A stretch of 64,000 nucleotides of DNA, from contig NC_087377.1 in the NCBI RefSeq assembly GCF_963675165.1, positions 7,457,122 through 7,521,121 of the forward strand. Direction: 5' to 3'. The notes under the pieces were generated by a model. That model was given only the letters and a program-made list of their open reading frames with translations. It did no database searches and was not told the origin of the DNA. Positions 1-12,202 of the stretch are shown one piece after another. This DNA is from Halichondria panicea. Taxonomy: Eukaryota; Porifera; Demospongiae; Suberitida; Halichondriidae. The number at the start of each line of letters is the position of its first letter. The first letter of the stretch is position 1. The position numbers and the translations under genes were made by a program.

Positions 1-1010
1 CAACTAGATATTACATGGCAATTCATGCCACAAACAGTTTATTGGCCCTTGTAGTAGATACTGATCTCGGGCCTAAAGGCCCTTGACCACAATCTACTAC
101 CGGGCCAATCAGAGGAGGTACGACACGGTCACATGACCAGCCAAAAGGATTATGAATATCATTAACTTGTGACGAAATCATTCAAGACTGCATGTGTACA
201 TGTACTTTGATAGTGGATTGGTTTGGCGTGTATCTTTCAAGAAATACCGTGACTTGATGTTTCTAAGATCAGGCTGGTTGATTGTTGGGCTTATGCTGAT
301 GTGAAACAGCTTTTCAACCAACCAACACTTAGATTTTGAGCAGGATCATACAGGGGGAAAGGGGGGATATCCCCCCTAGCCCCCCCCCCCCCTTTGAAGT
401 ACTAGTTGTATGACTAAGTGTCCATAGCTGGGTATTGAGTTGAACTTTTTTTTAGCAAAATTGTCTGGTTACTTTTCTCATTTCCCCCTCTACTTCAAAA
501 TCCTGTATGACACCCTGTTGAGATATTATTGTGTTTTAGTTGTAGTTTGAGTGTTTAATAAGTTTCGTGCCTGCATTCAGGAATCACTGCCAACATCTGA
601 GCCTTGATTCTTACAATAAACCTAACTGGTTGATTGTTGGGCTTATGCTGCATGCACACAAAATATAATCAGTATCTAAATTAACACTGAATGCACAAGC
701 AAGGTTACACTATATATATGTAATAGTTATTACATGGCTATGAGTGCCACAAGCTGTTTATTGGCCTGCAGAGGAGGTACAACACTCGGTTAAGCTCACG
801 TGGCTGCAATTTGTTGCTGGCTAGTAGCTAGAATTTTACAAATATAGATTTGTTGTAAGTATCAAGGCTCAGATGTTGGCAGTGATCCTATATCCTGAAT
901 GCAGGCACGGAACTTATTAAACACTCTAAAACAGAACTACACTAAAACAATAATATCTCAAAATCTAAGTGGTGCATGGTTGGTTGAAAAGCTATTTCAC
1001 ATCAGCCATG
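1..1010. repeat. Composite inverted and direct repeats, no gene seen
   Basis: Bases 298-341 plus 518-613 are the reverse complement of 858-1010, giving an inverted repeat whose left arm is split by an insert at about 342-515 containing long G and C runs. A second motif beginning ATTACATGGC is directly repeated near 10-130 and 724-790. The first copy carries an extra hairpin, with the GTAGTAGA stem near 50 pairing with TCTACTAC near 95. This looks like nested non-autonomous DNA transposons. No splice-compatible coding exon was found. Confidence 0.6.
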
Positions 1011-1678
1011 CACAGAGTGCTTTAACTTATTCCCAGACACCCAGGCTCCACTATATATAATAATGGCTATATAGTCTGTAAAAGGTGTACGTGTCAATGC
1101 ACTATTACTGCTTATATGCTGTATTTACTCACGTATATGCATGCCTCCATGGCAGGTTTGTATATAACATTTTTTTATCTGTACAATGTAAGTCACGTCT
1201 GTGAACTGTATGAAAGTAAATTTTGGGACTTGACACTACAAACTTGGCTATAGAAGTAGTCTGCAAGAATTTAATTAGCTAAAGGTCAATATGGCAAGTG
1301 GTTTCAACATATCTTATTCACAGCCACCTTAACATATTCGAGGCTAAGCTGCTACCACCAACTATAGGATAAGTAAGTTGCCGCCACTTTCGAGGTTAAG
1401 CCGCCACTACCAACTAAACACCGCTGCCTCTACATTTTGGCACTATTCACCCCTCAGACACAGTTGTATGATTGTGTACAATGTTAAAAATGAAAGTTAT
1501 GGTGTCGTATATTATTTTGATCTTTACCAGTCCCTATACACCATAATCATTGTTCATATAGGTGACTGCATTGTAGCTGTACTAGAGTCTATACAGTCAT
1601 ACTATAACTAGACTGTATTTTCTACTAGATCTATATACTAGCTTAATTGGCATGCACACCTAGTACTAGTATACTTTG
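1011..1678. other. Intergenic stretch upstream of gene A
   Basis: No coding exon or obvious repeat was recognised. By analogy with paralogue H it should contain the promoter and 5' untranslated region of gene A. The sequence just before 1679 resembles the corresponding H leader, with a block reading GGCATGCACACCTAGTACTA. Confidence 0.35.
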
Positions 1679-1874
1679 ATAGATGATTACACTAGTTTGA
1701 CATTCCTTCTGCTTGCAATTGCAGGGACATTCACTGTAGCTGTAAAAGGTAAGTTAGCTATGCATGGTCTATAGGCATTATTTTGCTATTCTGCAATTAG
1801 GTCCCAACATCACCTTGTGTTTGTAATGTTACCATAATTATTCAGAGATTGTGGCTGTAATAATAGTACCATAA

Positions 1875-2014
1875 AAACTCGATTTAAAGCGACACATATG
1901 TTTTGCAAAAGTAAAGTTTTAAAGTACACAAAAAATTATATGGTGCTAATAATTATGAGCGAAATGTCCAAGTGTCGCTTATTTAGAGGGTCGCCTTAAA
2001 TCGAGGTTTTACGG
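1875..2014. mobile_element. Short MITE with AAATCGAG-type termini
   Basis: The terminus AACTCGATTTAAAGCGAC is mirrored by GTCGCCTTAAATCGAGGTTT near 1990-2009, giving a roughly 135-base terminal-inverted-repeat element in intron 1 of gene A, directly abutting the next MITE. Confidence 0.6.
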
Positions 2015-2272
2015 TACCGTATAGCGGGAAATTTTCATGGGGTGCAAAAATTTCCCGTTTTTCAAGGCAACTAAGTTAACGCGAAAATATACTGAGAGAC
2101 TCGATCTCCCACGCACCAATATATTTCACATGCAAAGCTCTTGGTGGGTGCATGCATGGGTTTCCTGGATTGAAACGCGAATATTAGAACCCATGAACAT
2201 TAATTTCTGCTGAGGTCTCTAGGGCCAAAATTATAGCGAAAATTTACACCAGCAAAATTTTCCCGCTATACG
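2015..2272. mobile_element. TATAGCGGGAAATTTT-family MITE (copy 1)
   Basis: It begins CCGTATAGCGGGAAATTTT and ends AAAATTTTCCCGCTATA. Internally it carries the shared block with CCCACGCACC, TTTCACATGCAAAGCT and TTTCCTGG. Several copies of the family recur through the array, in intron 1 of A and H and just downstream of most tail exons. Confidence 0.8.
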
Positions 2273-5192
2273 ACAATGGCTCACAATTTGTGGCCAGTGT
2301 ATTATAGATACGTTACAATACCGTCTTTCTTCTAATTACAGTACCTAAGAAGCGCGCCACCAATTGAGCGGCAATGGAATTATATTTTGCTGGGGCTTAT
2401 ATTATGTAATTATTAAAGCGGCCTAAAATCAATAATCTCTACAAATTATAATTCATACATTTGACTCATTATAGCCTTGTTGCACGGCTACTATCACTCT
2501 ACATTCTAACGTCTAATTACACTAGCACCACTCCAATAAGTATAAGTGCCAAACTAGCTATTTGTGTGTGCCATGCACTGTAAAACCACAATTTTGTCGC
2601 TGCAATTAGAAGAAAAACGATAGATCTAGTTAGATCGTATAATATCAAAATAGATCTATTGTGCCTAAATGGACAACTGAAAGTAACACAGAAATTTGTT
2701 TATAATTATCATTTTACACTTAATAAGAAGACTATATTTACCCCTATCTAAGGTAGTGATTATAATGTACAGTATATAGGCACTTTCTGTCTGCCTAATA
2801 CCTTATAGTCTATAGTGTATATATACTGATCACACAGCCCAACAGTTTACAATTGAGCCTGAGTCAGTGGTACGAGCCGAGGGATTATTGGCAGAGTTTG
2901 AGTGCCTGTCTCCTGGAGCACTAGCTCACCCTTGGTTTGTGAATGGCATTGAGTCTACAAGCCCTAACAGTTCATCTGAAATCAGAGTAGCTGGAGGTAT
3001 TTCAGGTCGTCCCTCAGTGCTGACCATCCCAGCCAGTTTACAGTTCAACAACAGTGTCATGCATTCAGTGTCTCGCAGCTTCAGTGAGTAGTGTAGTGTT
3101 CTCAAGGAATGCAACATTGATAGTTGGTGAGTTGTTATAATTATTTGTAGAGAGTACACCTATAGACACGGTTGCCTTAATTTAATGAGGCCTTTTTTCA
3201 GAGCGTGTATCTATTGAAGTGGTGAATAGTGAAACCCACCTTGCTGTCTCTGTGACGAATAACTTCACTCTGAATAATGTTACCTATCGTGTGGACATCT
3301 CGCTTACTGCTCTGGGCACCAATGAGATGGTTGCACTTCCTCCTCTAAATGGGCGAACAAATCAAGCACAGTTTAATTTCGGATACCCTAACCACACTGT
3401 CTGTGATATATTCACCTTCATTGTGACTCCAATTAGTGAGTCAGGAATGAAAGGAAGAGATCCAGTGAACCTGCAGTCCCTGCATGGGTTTTTCCTACGA
3501 GTATAACAGGTACTGCAGTACATTTTGTATATTGATATTTTGCACTCAGCTCTGTGTTCTTCCACGTACAGGTGATAGCATTGCCCCACTCATCAGCCGG
3601 AATGAAGATGTGTTGATGAAAATTGTGACTTTCATTGATGCGGTAACTGGAACTTCACCATTATAGTATTAATGCTCCATTTTGCAGGTGCCTAACTGCC
3701 GCAACTTCACTCATTACCGAATAGACTCAGCTGCTTTGCCAAGTCCCATCACTGAGATCATACAATACCCACTGACTGTGCTGAGTTTCCCTCTTCCCTC
3801 TGACATAATAACCAATGTCACTGTCACACTTACTGCACTGGGGGGTGGAACTGATATTCCAAAACATAGCAATACGTACGCCATAATAATTATTGGAACA
3901 ATAATTATAATGGCTAATTGTGCATGTTTTATCCTTGTAGGAACAACTGATGTTCAAAATTTGACAGTGAACATTTGCCCTGAAGGAAACTGTATTAGTG
4001 TGAGCATTGTGTATGTTGAAGGTATACCCTCTCTCCCGGAGCTCTTGTCTGTGTGATACGTATCACTGATGGAGAGTTGGATTTTGGTAGCATAAAAGTA
4101 ATTACCATACCTCATAGCAGGAGTGACAATTTCACAATATTAGCTGTTCCCAGTGGAAACTGCAGAGTGATTACGAACGCAATTTTCTGCCGAGAATGCC
4201 CATCTCAATAGCAGCTAACAGCAGGGACATATCTGTTATGGTGTCCTCAGGAGATGGAGGTATTTCTGATCATGTGTATATTATAGTGTCACTTGTCCTA
4301 TTTATTTTGTATATAGGACAACCTCCCAGTTGTGAGGGCGTTTCTGTCACAAAGTTGCCAAATGGAGATGCACAAGTGACTTAATTGTGCTGACTCTGAT
4401 GTCGTTTGTCTTGTTTTGTTTCAGTCTACCATCAACAATCTCGACAGAATTTTAGTTGCTCTCATTGACTCATTTGCAAGTTCAACGACCTTCTTTGTCA
4501 GTGACACCTTTGCTAATGGCCATGTGATAGTCTACTCTTGGAATAGCTCACAATCCATCTTCGACGGGAAGGTATCAATCATTAGGCAACTCAATCCACC
4601 AACAAGTATAAGCGTATTTGGTAGCTCATTTTCATACTGTTTACTGTGTTGTGTATATACAGGTGCACCTTCTACTTTGTCTCCTACCGATCCCACACCT
4701 GTTACTGGGTCCCAATTTCCATTGCCCGGAGTAATAGCTGGTAAAGCGAATAGTATTAAATGTGTAGCTAAAATACACCTATATAATTTATAATAGGGAT
4801 AACTGTGGTGGTGATTCTGCTATTGCTTGTAGTCATTGTTGTTGGAGCAGGCATTGTAATTTGTATTATAAAAAAAAGAAAAAAGATGCAGAATGAAGGT
4901 AAATAATGTCAATGCACGTTGCTAGATACAAATACATTGACCTTGATAAGCAGTAACTATTCAAGCTCCCGAGTCAGATGGACAAGTGGATTGGTGCTCA
5001 ACGTTTCCAGGAATTGAGCAGCCCAACGAAGCTTATGCTCCAGTACTCAAAAAGAACATTGCTTATGAGCAAATAAATAAACCACGGAGACAGAGGATTG
5101 ATAATTCACAAGCCCCGGCAACAATAGAGGGAGAGTATGAGAGCATTGAGCCAGTTCATGAGTACGAGGATGTGCTCCCGAAAACTAATTAA

Positions 5193-6644
5193 TTTTATAT
5201 CTCAACAGTTTTGACTTTACAAAACTAGATTTAGATGGGCATGGCCCGTCCTCCATTATTAAGTTGCTTTATTCATTATTTTGTGGTCACAATCTTTTGT
5301 AGACAATTGCAAACCATGCAGGTACCGTATAGCGGGGAATTTTTGCCGGGGAAAGTTTTTTTGCTATTTTGGCTCCAGAGCCATCAGTAGAAATGTTCAT
5401 AGGATCTAATATTCGCGGTTCATTGCCAGGAGACCACACCCACCAATAAGCTTTGCATGTGAAATACCGGTGCGTGGGAGTTTATCCTAGTTTTAATTTT
5501 CTGCCCTCGAAAAACGAAAACCTTCCACCTCACGAAAATTTCTCGCATATGCATGGATAACTAGATAATACACTTATGAATAATTATAGTTCGAACAAAT
5601 TCGTAGATCGAGGCTAGAAGAGTGTATGAGCTTTGACTTCCTATATATACTTAATTCACCATGAGATATAATTATGCATGTACTATTAATACACAATACT
5701 CCAGCACTTTTAAAGCCTCTCGCCATGTTTTTGCTTTCACTCTGGCATTTGCTGAGCAGCTGTCATTTGTTGTGAAGTAACTTTTAAGTGCTGCCTTATA
5801 GGGAAGTGGGAGATGTTCATGCTTATATTTGTACATGTACTTTTGTACATGTACTCAAATAGGAATACATTCACTTTGTTGACACAAGGGTATGAGTACT
5901 AAAAGCTAACATTGTTGTCATACTTGCAATGTTATTGCATTCTAAAGTGTAGTACAGGAATGACCTCATGAGAAGAAGTGCGGCCTTGGATCAAGGCTAT
6001 ACATGTAGTTAATACGCTTCAACTGCATCCCATTGAATGCACTTCACAACAATAAAATCGCAAAACCTGCTGCACACGATCCTTGCCAGAACGCAAATAA
6101 TTAGATTGCAAAAGATCAATTTTTCTGCTGATTTGGCTCATTTGCAAAGGTTTTTTCACCAGCAAACATTTTAGTAATCGGTATAATTAATATGACCACT
6201 GCTTGTCTTTTCATTAGTTGACATAATTATGGCTATTTCTTTGTATCAATTCCTTTTTTAGTAACGGCAATAAAGCTGTTGTGTACGATGTTTGTTTTTA
6301 GTTTGACTAATTTATAGTCGTCCAAACTGAAGATGAATGTTTATACACATTCTCTATTGAGTGCACTTTTTCCATACATGATTGTGATTGTCATAGTAGT
6401 TTCGTAAACTGGTCAGCTAGAATGCATTCTTGTATTTGATGATACTGTCAATGACAACGTGCAATTACTGGACCGGATGTGATACGGGATTAATTGCTGT
6501 ACACTCTCCAGTCACTAATAGTACATCATACGATCATAGTAATAATGGATCAGCATACAGACAATTTTTACAATAATAATTACATTTTATGACATGGGAG
6601 GAGAGTGGGATAACGATAAACGTTCAGTTAACGAGCCGAGTCGT
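5193..6644. other. Intergenic A-B, contains MITE and duplicated 3' flank
   Basis: Bases 5324-5551 are a TATAGCGGG-family MITE. Bases about 5690-5960 contain a block (TTTGTTGACACAAGGGTATG, AAAAGCTAACATT) that recurs near 12890-12940 and 19660-19700, so it belongs to the duplicated unit. No coding exon was seen. Confidence 0.55.
5324..5551. mobile_element. TATAGCGGGAAATTTT-family MITE (copy 2)
   Basis: Starts ACCGTATAGCGGGG and ends in a decayed ACGAAAATTTCTCGC terminus, about 130 bases after the gene A stop. It holds the same CCAATAAGCTTTGCATGTG internal block as the copies behind genes B, C and F. Confidence 0.75.
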
Positions 6645-7199
6645 CTTGTGATAATAAGATTATTACGCCAGTACAACCAATTTTGGATCTAGAGTGAGAG
6701 AGTCTAATGAGATAATTATTGGTACCATGCTACTCGTGAATGAGGTTGTGAGAAACCCAGTTTAATTTGGCAATTTTACTGACGATCGATTTTTTAAAAG
6801 TGGCACGTTAGAAAGGTTTTTTGCGGATTTAATTTTCGCGAATAGGAGCCGTTTTGCAGCAAGCATATGCGATATTAAATTCATTGGTGTAAGTACATGC
6901 ATGCTCAGCGAAATCACAAACGTTTATACCCTCGAATAACCTGCTATATATACAGTATATACATGACACGAAGATTTTGTGAGTATTACGATGAAAGATT
7001 TAATTCGGCGCGCCTCAGGTGTGGCTACTCTGCCACTTTAATATTGGTGGCTACTTTTAACATTAGTAAAATTTGCCAAATTAAACTAGGTTTCTCACAA
7101 TCTCATTCACGAGTAGCATGGTACCAATAATTATCTCATGCGACTCTCACTCTAGATCCAAAATTGGTTGTACTGACGTAATAATCTTATTATCACAAG
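6645..7199. mobile_element. Inverted-repeat element with arms over 120 bases
   Basis: The left arm from CTTGTGATAATAAGATTATT through GGTTGTGAGAAACC is the reverse complement of 7062-7199, which ends AATAATCTTATTATCACAAG. The centre has no recognisable coding sequence. It sits exactly at the left edge of the block shared between the upstream regions of genes B and F and is absent from the F copy. Confidence 0.75.
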
Positions 7200-8409
7200 G
7201 CTGCTCTGACAAAACTACGCATGATATTTGGTTTCAGTATACGTGAATTAAAGAACATGCATATATACGAGCCTGGAGGGACCTTGCAGACCAATTATAT
7301 AATTATAATAGGCTAACTGCAGTACCAGCAATAATTATCGAGCACTGTGCTGCACAATAATTATACACGACTGCATGTATAGCTCCTTTATCTATTTTAG
7401 CCAGACACCTCAGTGTGTTTTCATAACTATGACAATTCTCCTACTATAACTGCAACAAACAGATCTTCCCTAGAATAATTATATTGCTACACACCTTATG
7501 CAGATATCACTATCCAAACTGTACACTGCACCTGCCGTGATAAGAGTCCTGCAGACACTTTGCCCATGCATGTATGGTGAATGGTAGTAAATTGCTACAC
7601 GGACAAACACATTGCATGAACAATCCAAGAGCGGAGAGGCACAAAAAGTATAGCAATGCAATGTGAGCTAAGAGATAAATAAAAAGATGGCATATGCATC
7701 AAAACAATGCACGTGCATACAATTAAAAACAACTGCCTTGGAAACAACACGCCTTTTTACAAGAACCAGAATATTAATTACGTATAGCAAATAGGTTGTT
7801 CAGTCTGAGTTTCATGCCCGGATGGTGGCACTGTAATGATTTAATCGACAAAATTATGTCACCTCAAGTCAGTTCCATCCGTGAGAAATGAGGAGAGACA
7901 GGTCTGGGATAGGGTACCCCGCCACGCTGGGGTAGATCTAGATCGGCATGCACACAATCTTGAATTGTATCCAAAGATAATACTAGACAGTGCATCTGGG
8001 ATATGATGGAGGGTAATACTTAATAACATTAAAGGGTGAAGAGGTGGCCTTGTTCCTTTAATTTCCTCTGAAATAGTTCTGCAAGACTACGATTGGTAAA
8101 GATCGCACTAGATAGTCACTAGACATCCAATCCTAGAACTCTTATAGATATAAATTATTGGGTTCTGTTGGCTGCATGGCTTTAATATATAAAAGTACTA
8201 AATATATCTACTGTCGTACAGTAAAGGTGAGTGATCTGAAGGGGGGTATGTGGGTGTAGATTGTGTCTAGCTGTTGCCATGCATAGATATGGCTAGATCT
8301 AGTCTAGACTGATCTCAGTATCAGGTATTAAACTAGATCTATGTATTAGAAATCATATCTATCATAAATCATATCTATGATTAAATCTTCCACATAGCTT
8401 CATGCTCTG
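7200..8409 (+). promoter_or_regulatory. 5' flank of gene B, duplicated upstream of gene F
   Basis: From GCTCTGACAAAACTACGCAT on, this block aligns with about 25563-26745 upstream of gene F with small indels, showing that B and F duplicated with their 5' regions. Within it are a conserved box at 8091-8110 and a likely 5' untranslated exon ending GTAAAG before donor GTGAGT at 8227. The acceptor CACATAG ends at 8397, just before the start codon. No separate coding gene was recognised. Confidence 0.55.
8091..8110 (+). promoter_or_regulatory. Conserved upstream box GATTGGTAAAGATCRCACTA
   Basis: The box lies about 300 bases before the gene B ATG. Related copies lie upstream of C (13365-13384), D (20450-20463, truncated) and F (26450-26470). 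Conservation in position among paralogues suggests a regulatory or leader function, but common descent of the duplicated unit explains it equally well. Confidence 0.35.
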
Positions 8410-11400
8410 ATGGACAAGAGTTTGACATCTTTCACTTTTCTTTTCATGGCAGGGTCATTCATCATAGCTGTAAAAGGTAAGGCTATTGGCAATACACATT
8501 AATTTCAGAATACTGCTGCATACAAACAGAATAATGTTGCCACAAGAATACTATTCTACATGTAGATCGTATATACTGAGTTTCGAGTGCCTTAGTTATA
8601 GTCAATTGCGAACGACATTGCATGTATAAGCCTGAATACTATTGCAAATTGCACGTGAAGCATACTAATTGTATGCTCCTTGCGAGTCAGATCACTGTTT
8701 CCTTTGCAACTGCTATATATAATTATAATTATACGCAGCCAGAGATTGTGACTCATAATCATAGTCCAACATGTGATGCTCCTCTGCATGAGTACCACCA
8801 CTATTGGCACACTTTTGGATCCATTTTCAGTTAGTTACTGCTAGGAGTACCGTCTTATAGTTTTTGTCAGTGTGTGTGAGAGCCTATACTGAATTATTAT
8901 CTCCCCCACCTCAGAATAATTAAAATACATGTAGATCTGCACATATAAATTGTGTGCTGCCAAATTACTGGTGTGCATTGTACTTTTGAATAAACTACTG
9001 AAACACAGTTTACATGACTGTATTATTTTGTCTAATTTAGACAGTGATATCTAATTGACCTGATTTATAATAATGATTTTATAATTATTCTCGATTAAGG
9101 TAACCTATAACAACGTCTGCGTGCTAATACTTTCTTACAGCTCAGTTCACAATACAGCCAGTGTCAGTAGGGAGAGCCGAGGGACTGGAGGCAGTGTTCA
9201 GGTGCCAGTATCAAGCCGAGGGATTTACTAATAATTATATCTGGGCAATAAACAATGTTGTAGTGGGACAAGATACAGAAACTGTTAGAGCTCGTCGACC
9301 TTCATCCCCTGGTGGACCAACTACACTGACAATATTGGCCACTCCACAGCATAACAACTCTATTGTGTATTGTAGTGCTGTTATCATAAATGGCACTGAT
9401 ATTACTTTAGTAGATTCATCCACAGCATCTCTAGTTGTTCATGGTGAGTCAATATCTTGATTGTTTCAGCATAATTTTCTTTATTAGAGACGGTCCTCAC
9501 TCCGTTTGTTGTTGCACCAAATACCCTCACCGTGACGTGGAATGCTCTACCTCTCACTGAGTACTGTGTGGACATCACCAGGACAACTCTAGACTTCACT
9601 GAAACAGTTGTTATCGATTCTCTGTGTGGACTGACTAATGAGTACATCTTCATGTACTCTAATAACAGTGTGTGTGCTAGATTCACTGTGACTCCTACTG
9701 ATGGAGAGATGAGGGGAACAACCAGTGAATTATGTACCGGGTTATTTACGAGAGTAGAAGGTATGTTTATACTATAATAATAGTATTACACTTCTATAAT
9801 ATTATGCAGGTAGTGGAGAACAACATCGTATTCTTGAAACTAAAAGGAATAAATTAGTCAAATTTAGGGCAACTGTAAGTGATTTGATTTTAGTTGTTCG
9901 TTTCGTTGTTAAGAATGCATTTTAGTTTGTTGAGTTCTCTCATAAAATTCTAGGTTCCAAGTTGTACAAAGTTCACTCAGTATCGTGTGGACTCTGACCT
10001 ATTGACTACCTCCATCAACCTTCCAATCACGGACCCTCTTCTGTTTGATGGCACACTCAGTTTCTTCCTCTCCACTGACAAGATGACAGAATACAGTGTC
10101 ACACTGACTGATGAGAATGGAATAGATCTCGTGTTTGAGAACATTCCAATCAGTGAGTTCAATAGTACGTGTTCATTTGCTAATTATTTGATCCCCAGGT
10201 ACTTTTGACGTTCAAGACCTCCTAGTGTCTGAATGTCCTGGTGGTGGTGGTATTTGTGTGAGCATTGTGTATGTTGAAGGTACCCTCTCTTCCGGAGCTC
10301 TCGTCTGTGCAGTACGTAACATTGATGGAGTGTTTGATTTTGCTAACATGAAACTGGTTTCCATCCCTCGGAATTCTATTGAGAATTTCACCATTCCTGT
10401 TTCTAGTGGAGAATACCGAGTGATTGCTTTTGATCTGGAGAGCAACGATTTACCAAACATGCCCATCTCTATGGTAGCACTCAGTCAAGACATTATGAAA
10501 GTGAACGCTAGTGTTGAAGGTACCTGCTCTGTGTGTTATTGCTGTGCTATAATTATAGTCATTTACCGTAGACATTATCAGTCCACCACCAAGAGAGGGC
10601 ATTAGTGCATCCAATTTAACGAATGGAGATGTTAGTGTGACCTGCTCCAACTCTGCCCTGAATTGTCTAGTCTTGTTTCAATCCACCACCATCTTTGACA
10701 GAGTGATTGTCGGTTTCATTAACTCTTCTGAAGCCTCAACTGTCCTCTCTTTGAATGACACCTTTGGTGATGGCTATGTGATGGTGTACTCTTGGAATAG
10801 TTCACAGTCTATCTTTGAAGGGGAGGTATCGCTCATTATACAACTGGATCTACTCACCAGTAAGTGCCTCTGTAGATTATCATGCAGAGCTAACATCATT
10901 CATTGTTTTCTACACCTCCAACGTCTGATCCACAAACAGACCCACCTCCTCCTGATATTGAGTCCCTGCCAACATCAGTTATCACTGGTAGGTTTTAATG
11001 CTGTAAAGTATTATCATAATGATTCTATCCATTCACTGTCACAGCAGCAGCTATAGCTGGTAAGTCAATACCTACAGAGCACTGAATAATGTGTATGAAA
11101 TAGCATATAATTATTATTATTATGATAAACCATCAGTTTGTGAATATTTACCGTTTACTGGGTTAAGCTTTTAGGTTTAGTGATTCTGCTATTGCTTGTG
11201 GTCACCGCTGTTGGAACTGTCGTTGTGATTTTAAGGAAGCGGAGACAAAATGAAGGTACCTAAATCATTCGTTAACTTGTTTTGAACAATTGACATGCAG
11301 TTGAGGTTCCAGAGTCAGATGGAAGAGTGGATTGGTCATCAACATTTACAGGAATTGAGCAGCCCAACGAAGCTTATGCTCCAGTACTCAAGAGGAACAT

Positions 11401-11563
11401 TGCCTATGAGCAAACAAAGAAACCATGGGGACAGAGGATCGATGACTCACAAGCCCCGGCAACAACAGAGGGAGAGTATGAAAGCATTGAGCCAGTTCAT
11501 GAGTACGAGGATGTGTTGCCTCAGGGAAAAGCAAGTCGTGCAAATTATGTTAACGTTAACTGA
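8410..11563 (+). CDS. Gene B: Ig/FN3 receptor with tyrosine-motif tail
   Basis: Exons are 8410-8476, 9141-9443, 9488-9760, 9810-9874, 9954-10152, 10199-10519, 10572-10859, 10940-10987, 11045-11059, 11175-11255 and 11301-11563. All phases match (total 1923 bases, 640 aa plus stop). Residues 1-22 are a signal peptide (MDKSLTSFTFLFMAGS). Residues 23-123 are an Ig-like domain with cysteines in FRC and VYC and Trp in YIW; 124-214 are FN3-like, with the RFTVTPTDGEMRG strand. Residues 215-505 are beta-rich with NFT, NSS and NDT glycosylation sites, followed by a proline-rich stem, a membrane span at about 527-547 and RKRRQ stop-transfer residues. The tail has YAPV, YEQT, YESI, YEDV and YVNV. Exon 8 lost its ancestral acceptor relative to gene F; I used the ACAAACAG acceptor, which keeps frame. 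Likely a surface receptor signalling through SH2 proteins; its ligand is unknown. Confidence 0.85.
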
Positions 11564-12146
11564 TAGATTTACCCATTTATTTTTATCCCACACATTAATT
11601 TTGTATACTGCATGTGTATAGCGGGAAATTTTTCGCGGGTGCACATTTTCACTATTTGGCTCCAGAGCCCTCAGCATAAATGTTCGTGGGTTCTAGTATT
11701 CGCGGTTCAATATGCCAGGAAACCACACTCACCAATAGCTTTGCATGTGAAATACTGGTACGTGCGTGGGAGTTTATACTTTCAATTTTCTAGTATTCGC
11801 GGTTCAATGCCAGGAAACCACACCCACCAATAGCTTTGTATGTGAAATACCGGTACGTGCGTGGGAGTTTATCCCAGTTTAGTTTCAATTTTCGTTTTTC
11901 TTTCTGCTGTCGCATTTTTCCCTTGAGAAATACGAAATTTTGCACATTACGCCGCTGTACAGTATACGATTGTATAATGTACGATTCTATATATCAATTT
12001 GAAATTATACATGTGCATTTACCTGGATTCTTAGAGTGTCGTGGATTATGTATGATATTTACCAGTCCCTATATTTAAAGTCGCCTCTGATTTATAGGTG
12101 AGCTGTACTAAATTTTTTCTACATAGCTTGGCACACCTATGCTTTG
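11564..12146. other. 3' flank of gene B with MITE
   Basis: Bases 11616-11965 are a TATAGCGGG-family MITE carrying an internal duplication: the block TTCGCGGTTCAATATGCCAG near 11700 is repeated near 11790. The rest holds the leader of a lost paralogue (CATAGCTTGGCACACCTATG near 12123). No gene was seen. Confidence 0.6.
11616..11965. mobile_element. TATAGCGGGAAATTTT-family MITE (copy 3)
   Basis: About 55 bases after the gene B stop. The left terminus is TATAGCGGGAAATTTTTCGC and the right terminus is degraded (GCCGCTGTACAGTATAC). It is longer than other copies because of an internal tandem duplication of roughly 100 bases. Confidence 0.75.
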
Positions 12147-12202
12147 ATGAGTGATTACACTAGACATTATTTTGTCTTCGGACATTCACCGTAGCTGTGA
12201 AG
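12147..12202 (+). pseudogene. Relic signal-peptide exon of a lost receptor copy
   Basis: ATGAGTGATTACACTAG and GACATTCACCGTAGCTGTGA match the signal-peptide exon of gene H (ATGGATGATTACACTAG, ACGTTCACCATAGCTGTAAA), including the upstream leader and the GTACG donor. Internal deletions shift the frame, and no Ig exon of its own follows before the gene C leader. It marks a former array member largely removed by deletion. Confidence 0.7.

Larger units (their letters stand above)
1679..5192 (+). pseudogene. Gene A: decayed Ig/FN3 tyrosine-tail receptor
   Basis: Exons, by alignment with intact paralogues, are 1679-1748, 2838-3126, 3202-3509, 3572-3642, 3688-about 3880, 3941-4259, 4317-4605, 4663-4740, 4797-4898 and 4954-5192. 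They represent signal peptide, Ig-like, FN3-like, linker, beta exons, stem (GAPSTLSPTDPTP), membrane span and tail. Lesions seen: the start codon is ATA where paralogue H has ATG; a 4-base insertion near 3059 breaks the Ig exon; the FN3 exon is shifted near 3456-3490; 2 bases are inserted near 4022; the donor near 3875 is altered; and a small insertion makes a stop at 4382. The tail is still open and keeps YAPV, YEQI, YESI and YEDV but ends in KTN, without the YVNV terminus. The 5' half resembles genes C and H; the membrane part resembles gene D, so the copy is a mosaic. Confidence 0.8.

Noticed and set aside
355-400. Long G and C runs resembling a structured element
   Set aside because: They lie in a small insertion within a decayed inverted repeat; simple-sequence expansion is sufficient.
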